In this document: positions 7,001 to 14,103 of the stretch, piece by piece
How positions within the stretch are numbered: position 1 is the stretch's first letter
How the letters are laid out: every line of letters starts with the position of its first letter
NCBI GenBank assembly: GCA_031271275.1
Contig: JAISWA010000060.1
Coordinates: 1 to 18,964, forward strand
Direction: 5' to 3'
Length of the DNA: 18,964 nt
From: Clostridiales bacterium
GTDB taxonomy: Bacteria > Bacillota > Clostridia > Lachnospirales > WQUN01
Position numbers and translations under genes: made by a program
The notes under the pieces: model-generated
Seen by the model: the letters and a program-made list of their open reading frames with translations, nothing else
The model's database searches: none
Told to the model about the DNA's origin: nothing

Positions 7001-9150
7001 AGGAATACGCGCCGGGGGAAGCGGTAAACGCTTCCGTAAAGGTGACGGACAAAAACAGCGGCGAGCCCGTACAGGCGGAAGTAAACGTAAGCGTCGTGGA
7101 CGAGGCGGTGTTGGCGCAAAACCCCAACGAGGCGTACTACCTGAGCAGTTATTATTCCAGCGCCTACCATACGCCGTACCCTTACGAGGAATATTCCTCC
7201 TACACCCCCTCCGGCGGCGAGGGGAATTATGCCGGCGGCGCGGAAATGGGCAACGGCGGTTATGAGAATTACAACATCCGCAAAGACTTCAACGATAACC
7301 CCGCCTTTTTAACCGTTGAAACCGATGCGGGCGGCGGCGCGGAAGTTTCCTTCAAGCTGTCCGACGCGGTGACTTCGTGGCGGGTGACGCTGCATGGGAT
7401 TACCCGCGACGGCAAAGTGGGAAATGTAAAGCGGAACATCGTTTCCGCCCTGCCTTTTTACCTTGATGTGATTGCGGTGGACACCTTCCTGACAGGGGAC
7501 GAGGTCGCGGCGCTCGCCAAACCCCACGGCGGGCAGTTTAAGCGCAATACCACGCCCGTCGCCTTTACGGCGGAACTGCTTTCGGGCGGCGAAGTAGTAA
7601 GCGCCCTCGAGCAGGAGAGCGCGGTACAGGGCATGTTTAACTTTGGCAAGCAGCCGGCGGGGGAATATACCCTACGCGTTTACGCGGCGCTTGACGGCGG
7701 AGAATACCGCGACGCGATGGAGGAAAAAATCCGCGTAGCGGAAAGCGATACAGCGCTTCCGTTGGTGGCGCAGTATGAGATTAACGACGGCAACCCGGTG
7801 TTTGACGCCAATTTCAATATCACCGCGTCGCCGGTGGAAGTGCTGTTCACCAACGGGGATGTCGCTCCGCTTTCAAGAATCCTGTGGAGCTGTTTTGACA
7901 GTGACAGCCGGAGGACGGATTATATCGCCGCCGAAGCTTTCATATCAAACTTCTGGAGCGGTGAGCCGGTTCAAATGACTGCCGCGGACGTACCGGAGCT
8001 TCGGAATACTTTTTCCAACCACTACGGTATGCCGGAGTTGCTTTACGGCGAAGACGATTTGCTCTACACCGCCCGGTTCTTTTCCGCCTTCCCGGAATTA
8101 TTGACCAATAAAACCAACCGGGTTAGTTACGCCCGTGAATATTTAGCCGTGGAGCCGGAGGAACCGGAGCAGTACGCCCGGCGGGCGGCGGCTTATTATT
8201 TGCTTGCGGTTATGAAAGAGCCGGTGCTTACGGATATTTACCGCGAGGTTGAAATGATGCGCGGTGACGGCGACCAGACGCAGTTTACCGATACGTATTG
8301 CGGGCAGCTTCGCGTGCTGACCTATGCGGCCGCCCTGTGCGCCTTGGGCGACGACACGTCCGCCGCGGAACTGATGGCGGCGTACCCCACGTCGGAGTTC
8401 GCCTACGGTTATCATTTAAGTTCCGGCGACGGAAGCGACGCCGACCGGAATTTTGAAACCTTGGAAGCGCTCCGGTTGTACGCGCTTTCCGCCTTTGACC
8501 AACCGGCGGCGTTTGAGACGCTTAAAACCAAAACGGAAAACCAATATGTCAGCGACGTATGCGAGAAGATTAATTTTATCCGCAAAGCGGTTCCCGCGTC
8601 GGGCAGGGTTTCGGAAATGGAATACACACTGGACGGCGAAACAAAAAAGGTAACCCTCGTTAACTTCGACTGCCATCGTTTAAGCGTGACCGTCGAGCAG
8701 TACGATAAGCTTAACGCGCGTCAGGTAAGCGGCAATACCGATATACGCGTCAATTTCACCGGCACCCCCGAGAACCTTGACCCGTCGCGGAAAACCATCG
8801 GGCTTACCAAAAAAATCACGCCCGTGGACGGGGAGGAAAACCTGTACCGTATCACCCTGACCGTCAGCGATAATAATGAAGAAAACCTGCCCCGCTTTTA
8901 TAACCTCTACGACCGTGTCCCGAGCAATATGCGGTATACCTCGCCGCCGGGCAACTATGAACCGACGGGCCGTTATTATGCCGCCGCCGAGGGTCAGCGC
9001 GTCAGTATTTGGGCTTATAAGGAAGGGAAATTGCCGACCTACACCATTGACTATTACGCGATTCGCGTCAGCGACGCGGAAGCCGTTACGCCCCCGGCGT
9101 ATATCGGGAGCGCGGGAAGGACGCAGGAGCGTTGGGGCATGAGCGAGTGA
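4027..9150 (+). CDS. Alpha-2-macroglobulin-like lipoprotein with degenerate thioester site
   Basis: I start at 4027: an AAGGAGA site precedes this ATG, and the protein then opens with a lipoprotein signal (charged MKK, hydrophobic core, LTSC with lipid Cys17). Length 1707 residues. Residues 18-98 are a Thr/Ala/Glu/Asp linker; about 208-305 looks like a bacterial Ig-like (Big_5) domain ending YTFTFMTDW; macroglobulin-type beta domains follow, including GGLILWVNDTETGIPVEGA (about 435) and a YTDRYDYLPSDTVRVFG segment (about 525). VSVVDEAVLAQ (about 1019) and KDFNDNPAFLTVETDAGG with VTSWRVTLHGITRDGKVG (about 1087-1133) are hallmarks of the family. Where the family has the thioester C-x-E-Q, this protein has C-F-D-S (Cys1289), so no thioester can form. 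Family members trap or inhibit proteases at the cell surface; here the mechanism must be non-covalent. The stop overlaps the next start. Confidence 0.88.
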   Translation: MKKIILTLFLLLFLTSCTSENTPGNQSGAPTTDAPVEAATNAVTEAPAETATDAGTEAPAEATTDAVTDAGTEASVEADTDAGTDAPAGATPTPAPAEFSSGPVTLAESSVGDLKITPLRYNSEGVSPETSFLIQPQAKIPYEELLTRLTLSGADALPAEFSLSEDNGEGFTLTPSEALKGNTVYAIKYSPQGKSPLSFAFQTEAGFGVTSTTPGKDSYSVPVDSGIEITFSEGLAGDIEDYFSISPRVTGEWKQTGDTHTFIPDSRLDSGISYTVTVKGGAGGITDTRGRTMEEDYTFTFMTDWQNEDRAFSEIYGGAYGTFLPGDPIYADLSVSREFSDADYTVTVYRVPNAERFLNGPQEYRDGIPADYEMLGSLVTQLAETYESAYQYRYVLPISETLPEGYYLADISASYGNTAVQLQKWIQVSKLSVYSISAGGGLILWVNDTETGIPVEGASVRVGGIYSGEGYETDRDGIAVLSPVAAEDYASVYITDDNGTLPFAYSIKTFDAKTVTPDNRYLSYLYTDRYDYLPSDTVRVFGTINARSPEFLLASGDKITLAFGDMWEVPVTLDGYGCFEASADLKDMYGYVTLELRVNGEGITSRGVNFSEYERDKYILETETDRRVYFAGEAVTVTLSAATFDGAPAEGLTIDGRGADGLVTDEYGLATDVFTAEPWSYDGYSDWNPNHQDSWYTLMSAEEYIQDAYVSFTVLPSDVMLEYEQPSEGIIEFTANSIDRDALEDSMSTGEADRYLYGSEFLDIFRGSPVDIEVKLTVYKNEMVPSQTGEYYDFIEKRNISRYSYKDVESFHSERTLSTQNGRITADGLPVSESAFERYRVNVQYTDTHGRQVGFDIYTGYLNYYRDEGEANKRYQFYLAERPETPEDKETYKYNLRINETGRVRLTLQDNTEEIIEEGAVILVPVTNNLNQPVTGSPAGTDFKFLPEYAYNVLVTGAYFDGKRVYRISNPLYLNHDYSEKELSFEIDFDKQEYAPGEAVNASVKVTDKNSGEPVQAEVNVSVVDEAVLAQNPNEAYYLSSYYSSAYHTPYPYEEYSSYTPSGGEGNYAGGAEMGNGGYENYNIRKDFNDNPAFLTVETDAGGGAEVSFKLSDAVTSWRVTLHGITRDGKVGNVKRNIVSALPFYLDVIAVDTFLTGDEVAALAKPHGGQFKRNTTPVAFTAELLSGGEVVSALEQESAVQGMFNFGKQPAGEYTLRVYAALDGGEYRDAMEEKIRVAESDTALPLVAQYEINDGNPVFDANFNITASPVEVLFTNGDVAPLSRILWSCFDSDSRRTDYIAAEAFISNFWSGEPVQMTAADVPELRNTFSNHYGMPELLYGEDDLLYTARFFSAFPELLTNKTNRVSYAREYLAVEPEEPEQYARRAAAYYLLAVMKEPVLTDIYREVEMMRGDGDQTQFTDTYCGQLRVLTYAAALCALGDDTSAAELMAAYPTSEFAYGYHLSSGDGSDADRNFETLEALRLYALSAFDQPAAFETLKTKTENQYVSDVCEKINFIRKAVPASGRVSEMEYTLDGETKKVTLVNFDCHRLSVTVEQYDKLNARQVSGNTDIRVNFTGTPENLDPSRKTIGLTKKITPVDGEENLYRITLTVSDNNEENLPRFYNLYDRVPSNMRYTSPPGNYEPTGRYYAAAEGQRVSIWAYKEGKLPTYTIDYYAIRVSDAEAVTPPAYIGSAGRTQERWGMSE
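4117..4296 (+). repeat. Degenerate in-frame repeats coding the Thr/Ala/Glu/Asp linker of the lipoprotein
   Basis: Repeated units resembling GCACTGAAGCGCCCGC and CACTGACGCAGGCA encode TDAGTEAPAE-type segments between the lipid anchor and the first folded domain. This is a spacer that lifts the protein off the membrane. The units vary in length, so this is low-complexity coding DNA, not a precise tandem array. Confidence 0.75.
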
Positions 9151-9986
9151 AAATGATAGCGCTCCTCCTTCTCTGCGCCCTGCTCTGCGGGTTTGACCAC
9201 CTTTCCGCTCAAAGGCACATGGACGGCGATACTTTCCGCTACGCCCTTTATAACGCGGCGGATTACGGCGCGGTGGATGCCGTCGCGGGGGTGGTTCCCC
9301 ACCACTTGACCGCCGCGACCATGACGGCGGGTTTCTTTCGCGGGGTATCGGGAAACGATTACGACACGGTAATTCTGGTGGGCCCCAACCATAACGGGAG
9401 CGGCGGCGAGGTCATTGTCTCCTACCGCGATTGGGACGCGGGCGGCGGCGAAACGGTGGAATGCGATACGGATATGCTGAAAAAAATATCCGGCATCCCG
9501 CTGCGTTCCGCCCACCTGGCGGAAAACGACGAGATAGTGGAGGGCGACCACGCCATTTCGGTTTTGGTTCCGTTTATCCACGAATTTTTTCCGGAAGCGC
9601 GTGTCGCGCCCATGCTCGTCAGCCGTTCGCTAACCTACGCGGACACGCTACGGCTTGCCGAGGGCATCGAAAGCGCCGCCGGCAAAAAAAGCCTGCTGCT
9701 GTGCTCCATCGACTTTTCCCATTACCTGACTGCAGCTGACGCGGCCCTCCGCGACGAGGAAACCCTTCGCGCCATTAAAAAAAACGACTGCCCCGCGATT
9801 CACGGTTTTACCAACGCGAACACGGACAGTCAGGCAAGCCTTATTATCTTTTTAAAATTTCTGCAAGCGCGAAACCTTGAGCCGCACGTGTTGGCTCACG
9901 GGAATTCCGATGATTTTATACCGGGAACCGTCCGGGAGACGACCAGTTATTTTATCCTCGCGGGGTCGCCGGCTACAGATATATAG
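9147..9986 (+). CDS. Exported MEMO-family protein (AmmeMemoRadiSam system protein B-like)
   Basis: 279 residues from GTG 9147, chosen because it makes a 4-base GTGA overlap with the previous stop and puts a Lys before the hydrophobic stretch; ATG 9153 or TTG 9132 are alternatives. Residues 1-22 look like a signal peptide (MKMIALLLLCALLCG, possible cut near LSAQ). The rest is a full MEMO domain: VVPHH (His52/53), LVGPNH (His82), EGDHAIS (His135), PFI, and a SIDFSHY segment (Asp189, His192). These match the metal-site histidines and nearby conserved residues of MEMO1 and the related class III non-haem iron dioxygenase fold. The Cys that helps bind metal in human MEMO1 has no clear match in the HGNSDD region. 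Substrate unknown. Unlike usual prokaryotic cases, no AMMECR1 or radical SAM partner is adjacent; the partner here is the alpha-2-macroglobulin. Confidence 0.85.
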   Translation: MKMIALLLLCALLCGFDHLSAQRHMDGDTFRYALYNAADYGAVDAVAGVVPHHLTAATMTAGFFRGVSGNDYDTVILVGPNHNGSGGEVIVSYRDWDAGGGETVECDTDMLKKISGIPLRSAHLAENDEIVEGDHAISVLVPFIHEFFPEARVAPMLVSRSLTYADTLRLAEGIESAAGKKSLLLCSIDFSHYLTAADAALRDEETLRAIKKNDCPAIHGFTNANTDSQASLIIFLKFLQARNLEPHVLAHGNSDDFIPGTVRETTSYFILAGSPATDI

Positions 9987-10016
9987 CGAATCAACTTTGT
10001 AAGTTGATTCGCTATA
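9982..10016. terminator. Perfect 16-base hairpin between convergent genes
   Basis: TATAGCGAATCAACTT pairs without mismatch with AAGTTGATTCGCTATA around a TGT loop. It overlaps the stop codon of the MEMO gene and lies before the end of the convergent cyclase gene. No T tract follows on either strand, so it may be a transcript-end or mRNA-stability hairpin and not a classic intrinsic terminator. Confidence 0.6.
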
Positions 10017-10035
10017 GTCCCTCAACCTTAAACAG

Positions 10036-10060
10036 GTCATTCTGAGCGCAGCGAAGAATC
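10036..10060. repeat. Short palindromic interspersed-type repeat (GTCATTCTGAGCGCAGCGAAGAATC)
   Basis: The 25-base segment has ATTCT/AGAAT arms around GAGCGCAGCG and ends at the stop of the cyclase gene. Near-identical TCATTCTGAGCG-GCGAAGAATC segments are, to my knowledge, widespread intergenic repeats in many bacterial genomes. Only one copy is visible here. Confidence 0.45.
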
Positions 10061-10999
10061 CTATTCAATTTTCATGCAGCAGTTCCTGCCCGCTTCCTTT
10101 GCCAAATACAGCGCCCGGTCAGACTTTCCGATAAAACCCTCCGGCGATTCGCCGACTTCGGGCGTCGCGGAGGCGGCTCCCACGCTTACGGTGATATATA
10201 AAAGCCCTTCGCCGTTTAATTTTTCCACGCCGGTGCTTTCTATGCGCGCACGGATATTTTCCGCAACCACCATCGCCCCCCGCAAATCGGTCTCCGGCAA
10301 AACGACCGCGAATTCCTCGCCGCCCCACCGGGCGTAAAAGTCCGTAGCGCGCCGCACCGACGATTTAATTCCGGCGGCGACGGCTTTAATTACCTCGTCC
10401 CCCTGTTGGTGGCCGTAGGTGTCGTTGAATATTTTAAAACGGTCAATATCGATCATCAGCATACTGATGACCGTTTTATTGCGTATACTCCTGCCCCATT
10501 CCGTTGTGATTTTATTATTAAAGCTGCGCCGGTTGGGAAGCCCCGAAAGCGTGTCCATCAAACCGAAGGTTTCCATCGTCCGCATCCGCTGAATAATACA
10601 TAGCTGCGAGAACACCCGCGCCCTTACAACGCCGCGGTGAACCGGCTTCGCGATATAATCCGCCGCCCCAAGCGTTAGGGCGCTTTCCTCGTCCTCACGG
10701 CTGCTAATACCCGCGAGCAGGAGCACCGGGATATGTCTTGTCATCTCGGTGGATTTTAAAGCCCTTAACACGTCAATGCCGTTTGCATCCGGAAGCCGAC
10801 TGTTGAGCAGCACCAAATCCGGAAGCTCGTTTCTGATTCTCTCAAGAGCGTCCTCGCCTGACGGGGAAACGCTTATCTCCCATTGGTATGGGGCCGGGTT
10901 TTCATCCGAAGGCGCAACGGGCGACAGGATGTCTTTCAACACTTCCAAATCGACCGCATCATTTTCCGCGATTAATATTGTAAAGCTTTCACTTTCCAC
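10061..10999 (-). CDS. Diguanylate cyclase: receiver-like domain plus GGDEF domain
   Basis: 312 residues from a GTG start (a GGGGGA site lies upstream). Residues 5-130 resemble a CheY-type receiver, but the phosphoacceptor position in LVLLNSRLPD is Asn66, the acidic pair is Glu12-Asn13, and the usual Thr/Ser near residue 96 is Ala; only Lys118 (IAKP) is kept. It therefore probably cannot be phosphorylated in the usual way. Residues 147-311 form a full GGDEF domain: DTLSGLPNRR, metal-site Asp in MLMIDIDRFK (Asp184), FNDTYGH, GGEEF (226-230) and an RATD inhibitory site (217-220) exactly five residues before it. The enzyme should make cyclic di-GMP from two GTP in the cytoplasm and be feedback-inhibited. 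It follows prfA by 32 bases, so it may be the last gene of that operon. Confidence 0.92.
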   Translation of the reverse strand: MESESFTILIAENDAVDLEVLKDILSPVAPSDENPAPYQWEISVSPSGEDALERIRNELPDLVLLNSRLPDANGIDVLRALKSTEMTRHIPVLLLAGISSREDEESALTLGAADYIAKPVHRGVVRARVFSQLCIIQRMRTMETFGLMDTLSGLPNRRSFNNKITTEWGRSIRNKTVISMLMIDIDRFKIFNDTYGHQQGDEVIKAVAAGIKSSVRRATDFYARWGGEEFAVVLPETDLRGAMVVAENIRARIESTGVEKLNGEGLLYITVSVGAASATPEVGESPEGFIGKSDRALYLAKEAGRNCCMKIE

Positions 11000-11031
11000 A
11001 AAATCACGTCCCCCATTTTATAAAAGCCTGT

Positions 11032-12102
11032 TTATTCTGCGGAGCCGCCCAGTTTTTCCGTTTGGTCGTAAGTGATAAGCGTGTCCATGATTTCATTTAA
11101 GTCGCCGTCGAGCACCGCGTCCAACCGGTGCAGGGTCAGCCCTATCCGGTGGTCCGTCACGCGGCTTTGGGGATAGTTATAGGTGCGGATGCGCTCGCTC
11201 CGGTCGCCGGTTCCCACCTGGCTGCGCCGCTCCGCCGAAAGCTGCGAATGCTGCTTTTCCTGTTCGAGGTCATAGAGCTTGGCGCGTAAAATTTTAAGCG
11301 CCTTGTCTTTGTTTTTCAGCTGCGATTTTTCGTCCTGACAGGAAATTACGATGCCGCTCGGCATATGCGTAATGCGCACCGCCGAGTCGGTGGTATTTAC
11401 GCTCTGCCCGCCGTTTCCCGAGGAACGGAACACGTCCACGCGCACGTCGTTCATGTTCAGCTCCACGTCCACGTCCTCGGCTTCCGGCAGCACCGCCACC
11501 GTTACGGTGGAAGTGTGAATCCGCCCGATTGACTCGGTAACGGGCACCCGCTGCACCCGGTGCACGCCGCTTTCATATTTAAGGCGGGAATACGCGCCCC
11601 GGCCCTGTATGATAAACACAATTTCCTTGAACCCGCCAATTTCGTTTTCGTTGGCGCTCAGGATTTCTGTTTTCCAACGGCTGCGCTCGGCGTAACGCGC
11701 GTACATCCGAAAGAGCGTGCCCGCGAAAAGCGCCGCCTCGTCGCCCCCCGCCCCGCCCCGTATTTCCACAATTACGTTTTTCTCGTCGTTGGGGTCTTTG
11801 GGCAGCAGTAAAAGCTTCAATTCCTGCGAAATATCGTCGAGGCGTTCCTGCGCGCTTTTTAATTCCTCTTTCGCCATCTGGCGGAGTTCCTCGTCGCCGC
11901 TTTCGTTTAGCATTTCCTTCGCGTCTTCTATATCCTGCTTCGTTTTTTTATACTCCCGATGTTTCTCGATAATGGGCGTAAGGTCATTGTGCTCTTTCAT
12001 CAGCCCCCGCCAACGGTTTGTGTCCGCGATTACCGACGGGTCGCTTACCGACTGGGATAAAGATAAATACTTATTTTCAAGCTCCTCCAATTTGTCAAAC
12101 AT
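11032..12102 (-). CDS. prfA: Peptide chain release factor 1
   Basis: 356 residues, normal length. RF1 enters the ribosomal A site at UAA or UAG stop codons and triggers release of the finished protein. The PVT codon-recognition motif is at 187-189 (RVPVTESIGRIHTST), which separates RF1 from RF2 (SPF). The catalytic GGQ is at 231-233 in RSSGNGGQSVNTTDSAVR. RGGAGGDEAALFA (115-127) and the C-terminal NYPQSRVTDHR segment are also typical. The start has a GGAGGAATGGT context just upstream. It lies 16 bases after prmC, whose product methylates the GGQ glutamine. Confidence 0.98.
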   Translation of the reverse strand: MFDKLEELENKYLSLSQSVSDPSVIADTNRWRGLMKEHNDLTPIIEKHREYKKTKQDIEDAKEMLNESGDEELRQMAKEELKSAQERLDDISQELKLLLLPKDPNDEKNVIVEIRGGAGGDEAALFAGTLFRMYARYAERSRWKTEILSANENEIGGFKEIVFIIQGRGAYSRLKYESGVHRVQRVPVTESIGRIHTSTVTVAVLPEAEDVDVELNMNDVRVDVFRSSGNGGQSVNTTDSAVRITHMPSGIVISCQDEKSQLKNKDKALKILRAKLYDLEQEKQHSQLSAERRSQVGTGDRSERIRTYNYPQSRVTDHRIGLTLHRLDAVLDGDLNEIMDTLITYDQTEKLGGSAE

Positions 12103-12118
12103 ACCATTCCTCCACGTT

Positions 12119-12934
12119 TTATAAAACCCCGTATACCACGCGCGGAAGCCCCGCGTAGTCGCTTACTGTTTGTATCCCGTTAAACCCGGCGCTTTCCATC
12201 AGCGCGGCGACCCCTGCCGCGGGACCCACTTCTAAAAATAAAGCCCCGCCCGGGCTTAAATAGTTTTTGCTCTCCGGTATCAGCCTGCGGTATATATCCA
12301 ACCCGTCGCCGCCGCCGTCCAACGCGAGGAGCGGCTCATAATCCCTGACTTCCGCGCTCAGGCGCAAAACTTCGCTTGAGGGAATGTACGGCGGGTTTGC
12401 CGTGATGATGTTAAACCGCTCGCCTTCGGGTATCTGGGAAAACAAGTCGGACCGGATGAAACGGATTCCCGGATAGCCGAGGGATTTCGCGTTTTCCGCC
12501 GCAAGCCCAAGCGCTTCGGCGCTGATATCCGAAGCGGTGACGGCGGTGTTCGGCAGGCTCGCCAACGCCAACGCGACACACCCGCTTCCGGTGCATAAAT
12601 CCAGTATGCCAACCATCCCGTCGATATGCCTTGCAACCGCTTCTACCAAAACCTCCGTGTCCTGCCTCGGTATCAACGCGCGTTTGTCACAGGAAATTTC
12701 CAACCCGTAAAAGGGCCAACTGCCGAGAATATACTGTAAGGGTTCGCCCCGGGCGCGCCTATCGGTCAGCGATTCAAAATTTTGTATATCGTCGCGGTTT
12801 AAGCGCCGCTCATTATGCGTAAGCAGTTCCTCCCGGGTTTTTCCCGTCACGCGGCTGAGGACCATGACCGACTCGCGCATCCCTATGCGGGAAGCGCCGA
12901 ATCGCAGCGCTGCGTCAACGGTTGGGTTCGTCAT
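12119..12934 (-). CDS. prmC: Release factor glutamine methyltransferase PrmC (HemK)
   Basis: 271 residues from ATG 12934. A longer open frame reaches 13114, but its extra 60 residues lie wholly over the upstream gene in another frame and look non-coding, so I reject it. The N-terminal helical domain (about 1-85) binds the release factor; IPRQDTE (88-94), the SAM loop DLCTGSGCVALALA (112-125) and NPPY (180-183), which holds the substrate glutamine, are all intact. The enzyme transfers a methyl group from S-adenosylmethionine to the GGQ glutamine of RF1 and RF2. Its start overlaps the end of the DUF1385 gene by 20 bases and has only a weak ribosome binding site, so translation is probably coupled. 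prfA follows after 16 bases. Confidence 0.96.
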   Translation of the reverse strand: MTNPTVDAALRFGASRIGMRESVMVLSRVTGKTREELLTHNERRLNRDDIQNFESLTDRRARGEPLQYILGSWPFYGLEISCDKRALIPRQDTEVLVEAVARHIDGMVGILDLCTGSGCVALALASLPNTAVTASDISAEALGLAAENAKSLGYPGIRFIRSDLFSQIPEGERFNIITANPPYIPSSEVLRLSAEVRDYEPLLALDGGGDGLDIYRRLIPESKNYLSPGGALFLEVGPAAGVAALMESAGFNGIQTVSDYAGLPRVVYGVL

Positions 12935-13886
12935 CGACTTTTTGCTGCTTTTCTTTTTCCAATACCTTGTTAAGCGCGGTGATGGCAACCTCAATCTGAC
13001 CCGCGTCGGGTTCCCCCGTGGTGATTCGCTGCAGGCACATCCCGGGGAATATAACGGCGCGCACCAACCAATTGTCATGCCGCCCCGCCCATTTGACGGA
13101 AACTTCATACGCAAGCCCCGCTATCACGGGCAGCAGTAAGATGCGCGTGGCAAACCGCAGCCAAATGGTTTCCGTGGTGACAAACATGAACACCAACATA
13201 CTGATAAGCATAACCACCAACAGAAAGCTCGTGCCGCAGCGCTTATGTAAACGCGAGTGCTTAGCGACGTTCTCTGCCGTAAGCGCGTCCCCGCTCTCGA
13301 AACAGTTTATCGTCTTATGCTCCGCGCCGTGATAGGCGAACATTCGCTTAACGTCTTTGGAAAGGGACATCAGGGACACGTAGCCGACAAAAATCCCCAC
13401 GCGAAGCACCCCCTCGATTACGCCGGTCAGCCGGGTGTTCCCGCCGGTTAAGGGCGAAAAAAGCGAGCCGACCCAGGTGGGCAGCAACATAAACAAACCG
13501 ACGGCAATAACCACGGCAACGACCACGCTGAATTGTATCAAAACATCGTTTAGTTTATCCCCGAGCTTTTCGCGCAGGAAACGCTCAATCCTTCCCGGTT
13601 CTTCCTCTTCCTCGATGCCCTCCGTCGCAATCTCGGCACTCTGGGTCAAAGTTTTAACGCCCGTCACCATAGAGTCTATAAACGCCGCGACGCCGCGTAT
13701 AACCGGAAGCTTTACAAGAGAAAATTCTTCCGTTTTCTTTTTAAGCGCTTTTTCTATCAACGCAATTTCGCCGTCGGGTTTACGGACTGCCATCGCGTAC
13801 ATTTCGCTGCCCTTCATCATGACGCCTTCCATAACCGCCTGACCGCCATAATATTTAGGGCTCATATCTTTCTCATTCTTTTTCAT
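12915..13886 (-). CDS. DUF1385 membrane protein (YqhQ-like)
   Basis: 323 residues. The family signatures YYGGQAVMEGVMMKG (about 12-26) and AYHGAEHKTINCFE (about 203) are clear, with His/Glu residues that have led to the annotation of possible metal-dependent enzyme. At least four hydrophobic segments are visible: about 135-160 (FSVVVAVVIAVGLFMLLP), around 183-200, about 240 (LLVVMLISMLVFMFV) and about 262. It is therefore an integral membrane protein. The biochemical role is not established. Position directly upstream of prmC-prfA is conserved in many Clostridia, and here the end overlaps prmC by 20 bases. The start ATG 13886 has AGGA about 13 bases upstream; an ATG seven codons later is a possible alternative. 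Confidence 0.92.
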   Translation of the reverse strand: MKKNEKDMSPKYYGGQAVMEGVMMKGSEMYAMAVRKPDGEIALIEKALKKKTEEFSLVKLPVIRGVAAFIDSMVTGVKTLTQSAEIATEGIEEEEEPGRIERFLREKLGDKLNDVLIQFSVVVAVVIAVGLFMLLPTWVGSLFSPLTGGNTRLTGVIEGVLRVGIFVGYVSLMSLSKDVKRMFAYHGAEHKTINCFESGDALTAENVAKHSRLHKRCGTSFLLVVMLISMLVFMFVTTETIWLRFATRILLLPVIAGLAYEVSVKWAGRHDNWLVRAVIFPGMCLQRITTGEPDAGQIEVAITALNKVLEKEKQQKVDDEPNR

Positions 13887-14081
13887 TTAAAAATAGCCAT
13901 CCTTTGCCTGACAGATAAAGTTGTCCACATGATACCACGAGATTGCTTTAATTCCTACGATATTTTATTTACCGTTCACGCCAAACGCATGAACGCGCTT
14001 GGCGTTCGTGAAAATGCTTCGTCGCCGTACTCCTCCGGCATTTCCACGATGTACGGAATTTTCTTCCGTAGGCTATAAATC

Positions 14082-14101
14082 AAAAACGCCCTTGCGGGCG
14101 T
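14082..14101 (-). terminator. Hairpin terminator of the bactofilin/VWA/coiled-coil operon
   Basis: On the minus strand ACGCCC-GCAA-GGGCGT is followed by TTTT. It lies two bases beyond the stop codon of the coiled-coil gene and before the start region of the DUF1385 operon, so it separates the two minus-strand units. Confidence 0.85.
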
Positions 14102-14103
14102 AT

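Noticed and set aside
7890..7910. Intact thioester motif in the alpha-2-macroglobulin
   Set aside because: The only Cys in the expected place is followed by F-D-S and not by a residue plus E-Q, so I call the site degenerate.
9132..9146. TTG start for the MEMO gene
   Set aside because: The AGGAG site is only two bases before it, and GTG 9147 gives a standard 4-base overlap and a better signal peptide start.
9982..10016. tRNA or small structured RNA gene
   Set aside because: It is a single hairpin without the cloverleaf arms or T-loop sequence of a tRNA.
12935..13114. Longer N terminus for PrmC (60 extra residues)
   Set aside because: The extra part lies wholly over the DUF1385 gene in another frame, has Pro/Arg/Ser-rich shadow composition, and the PrmC family starts near the ATG at 12934.
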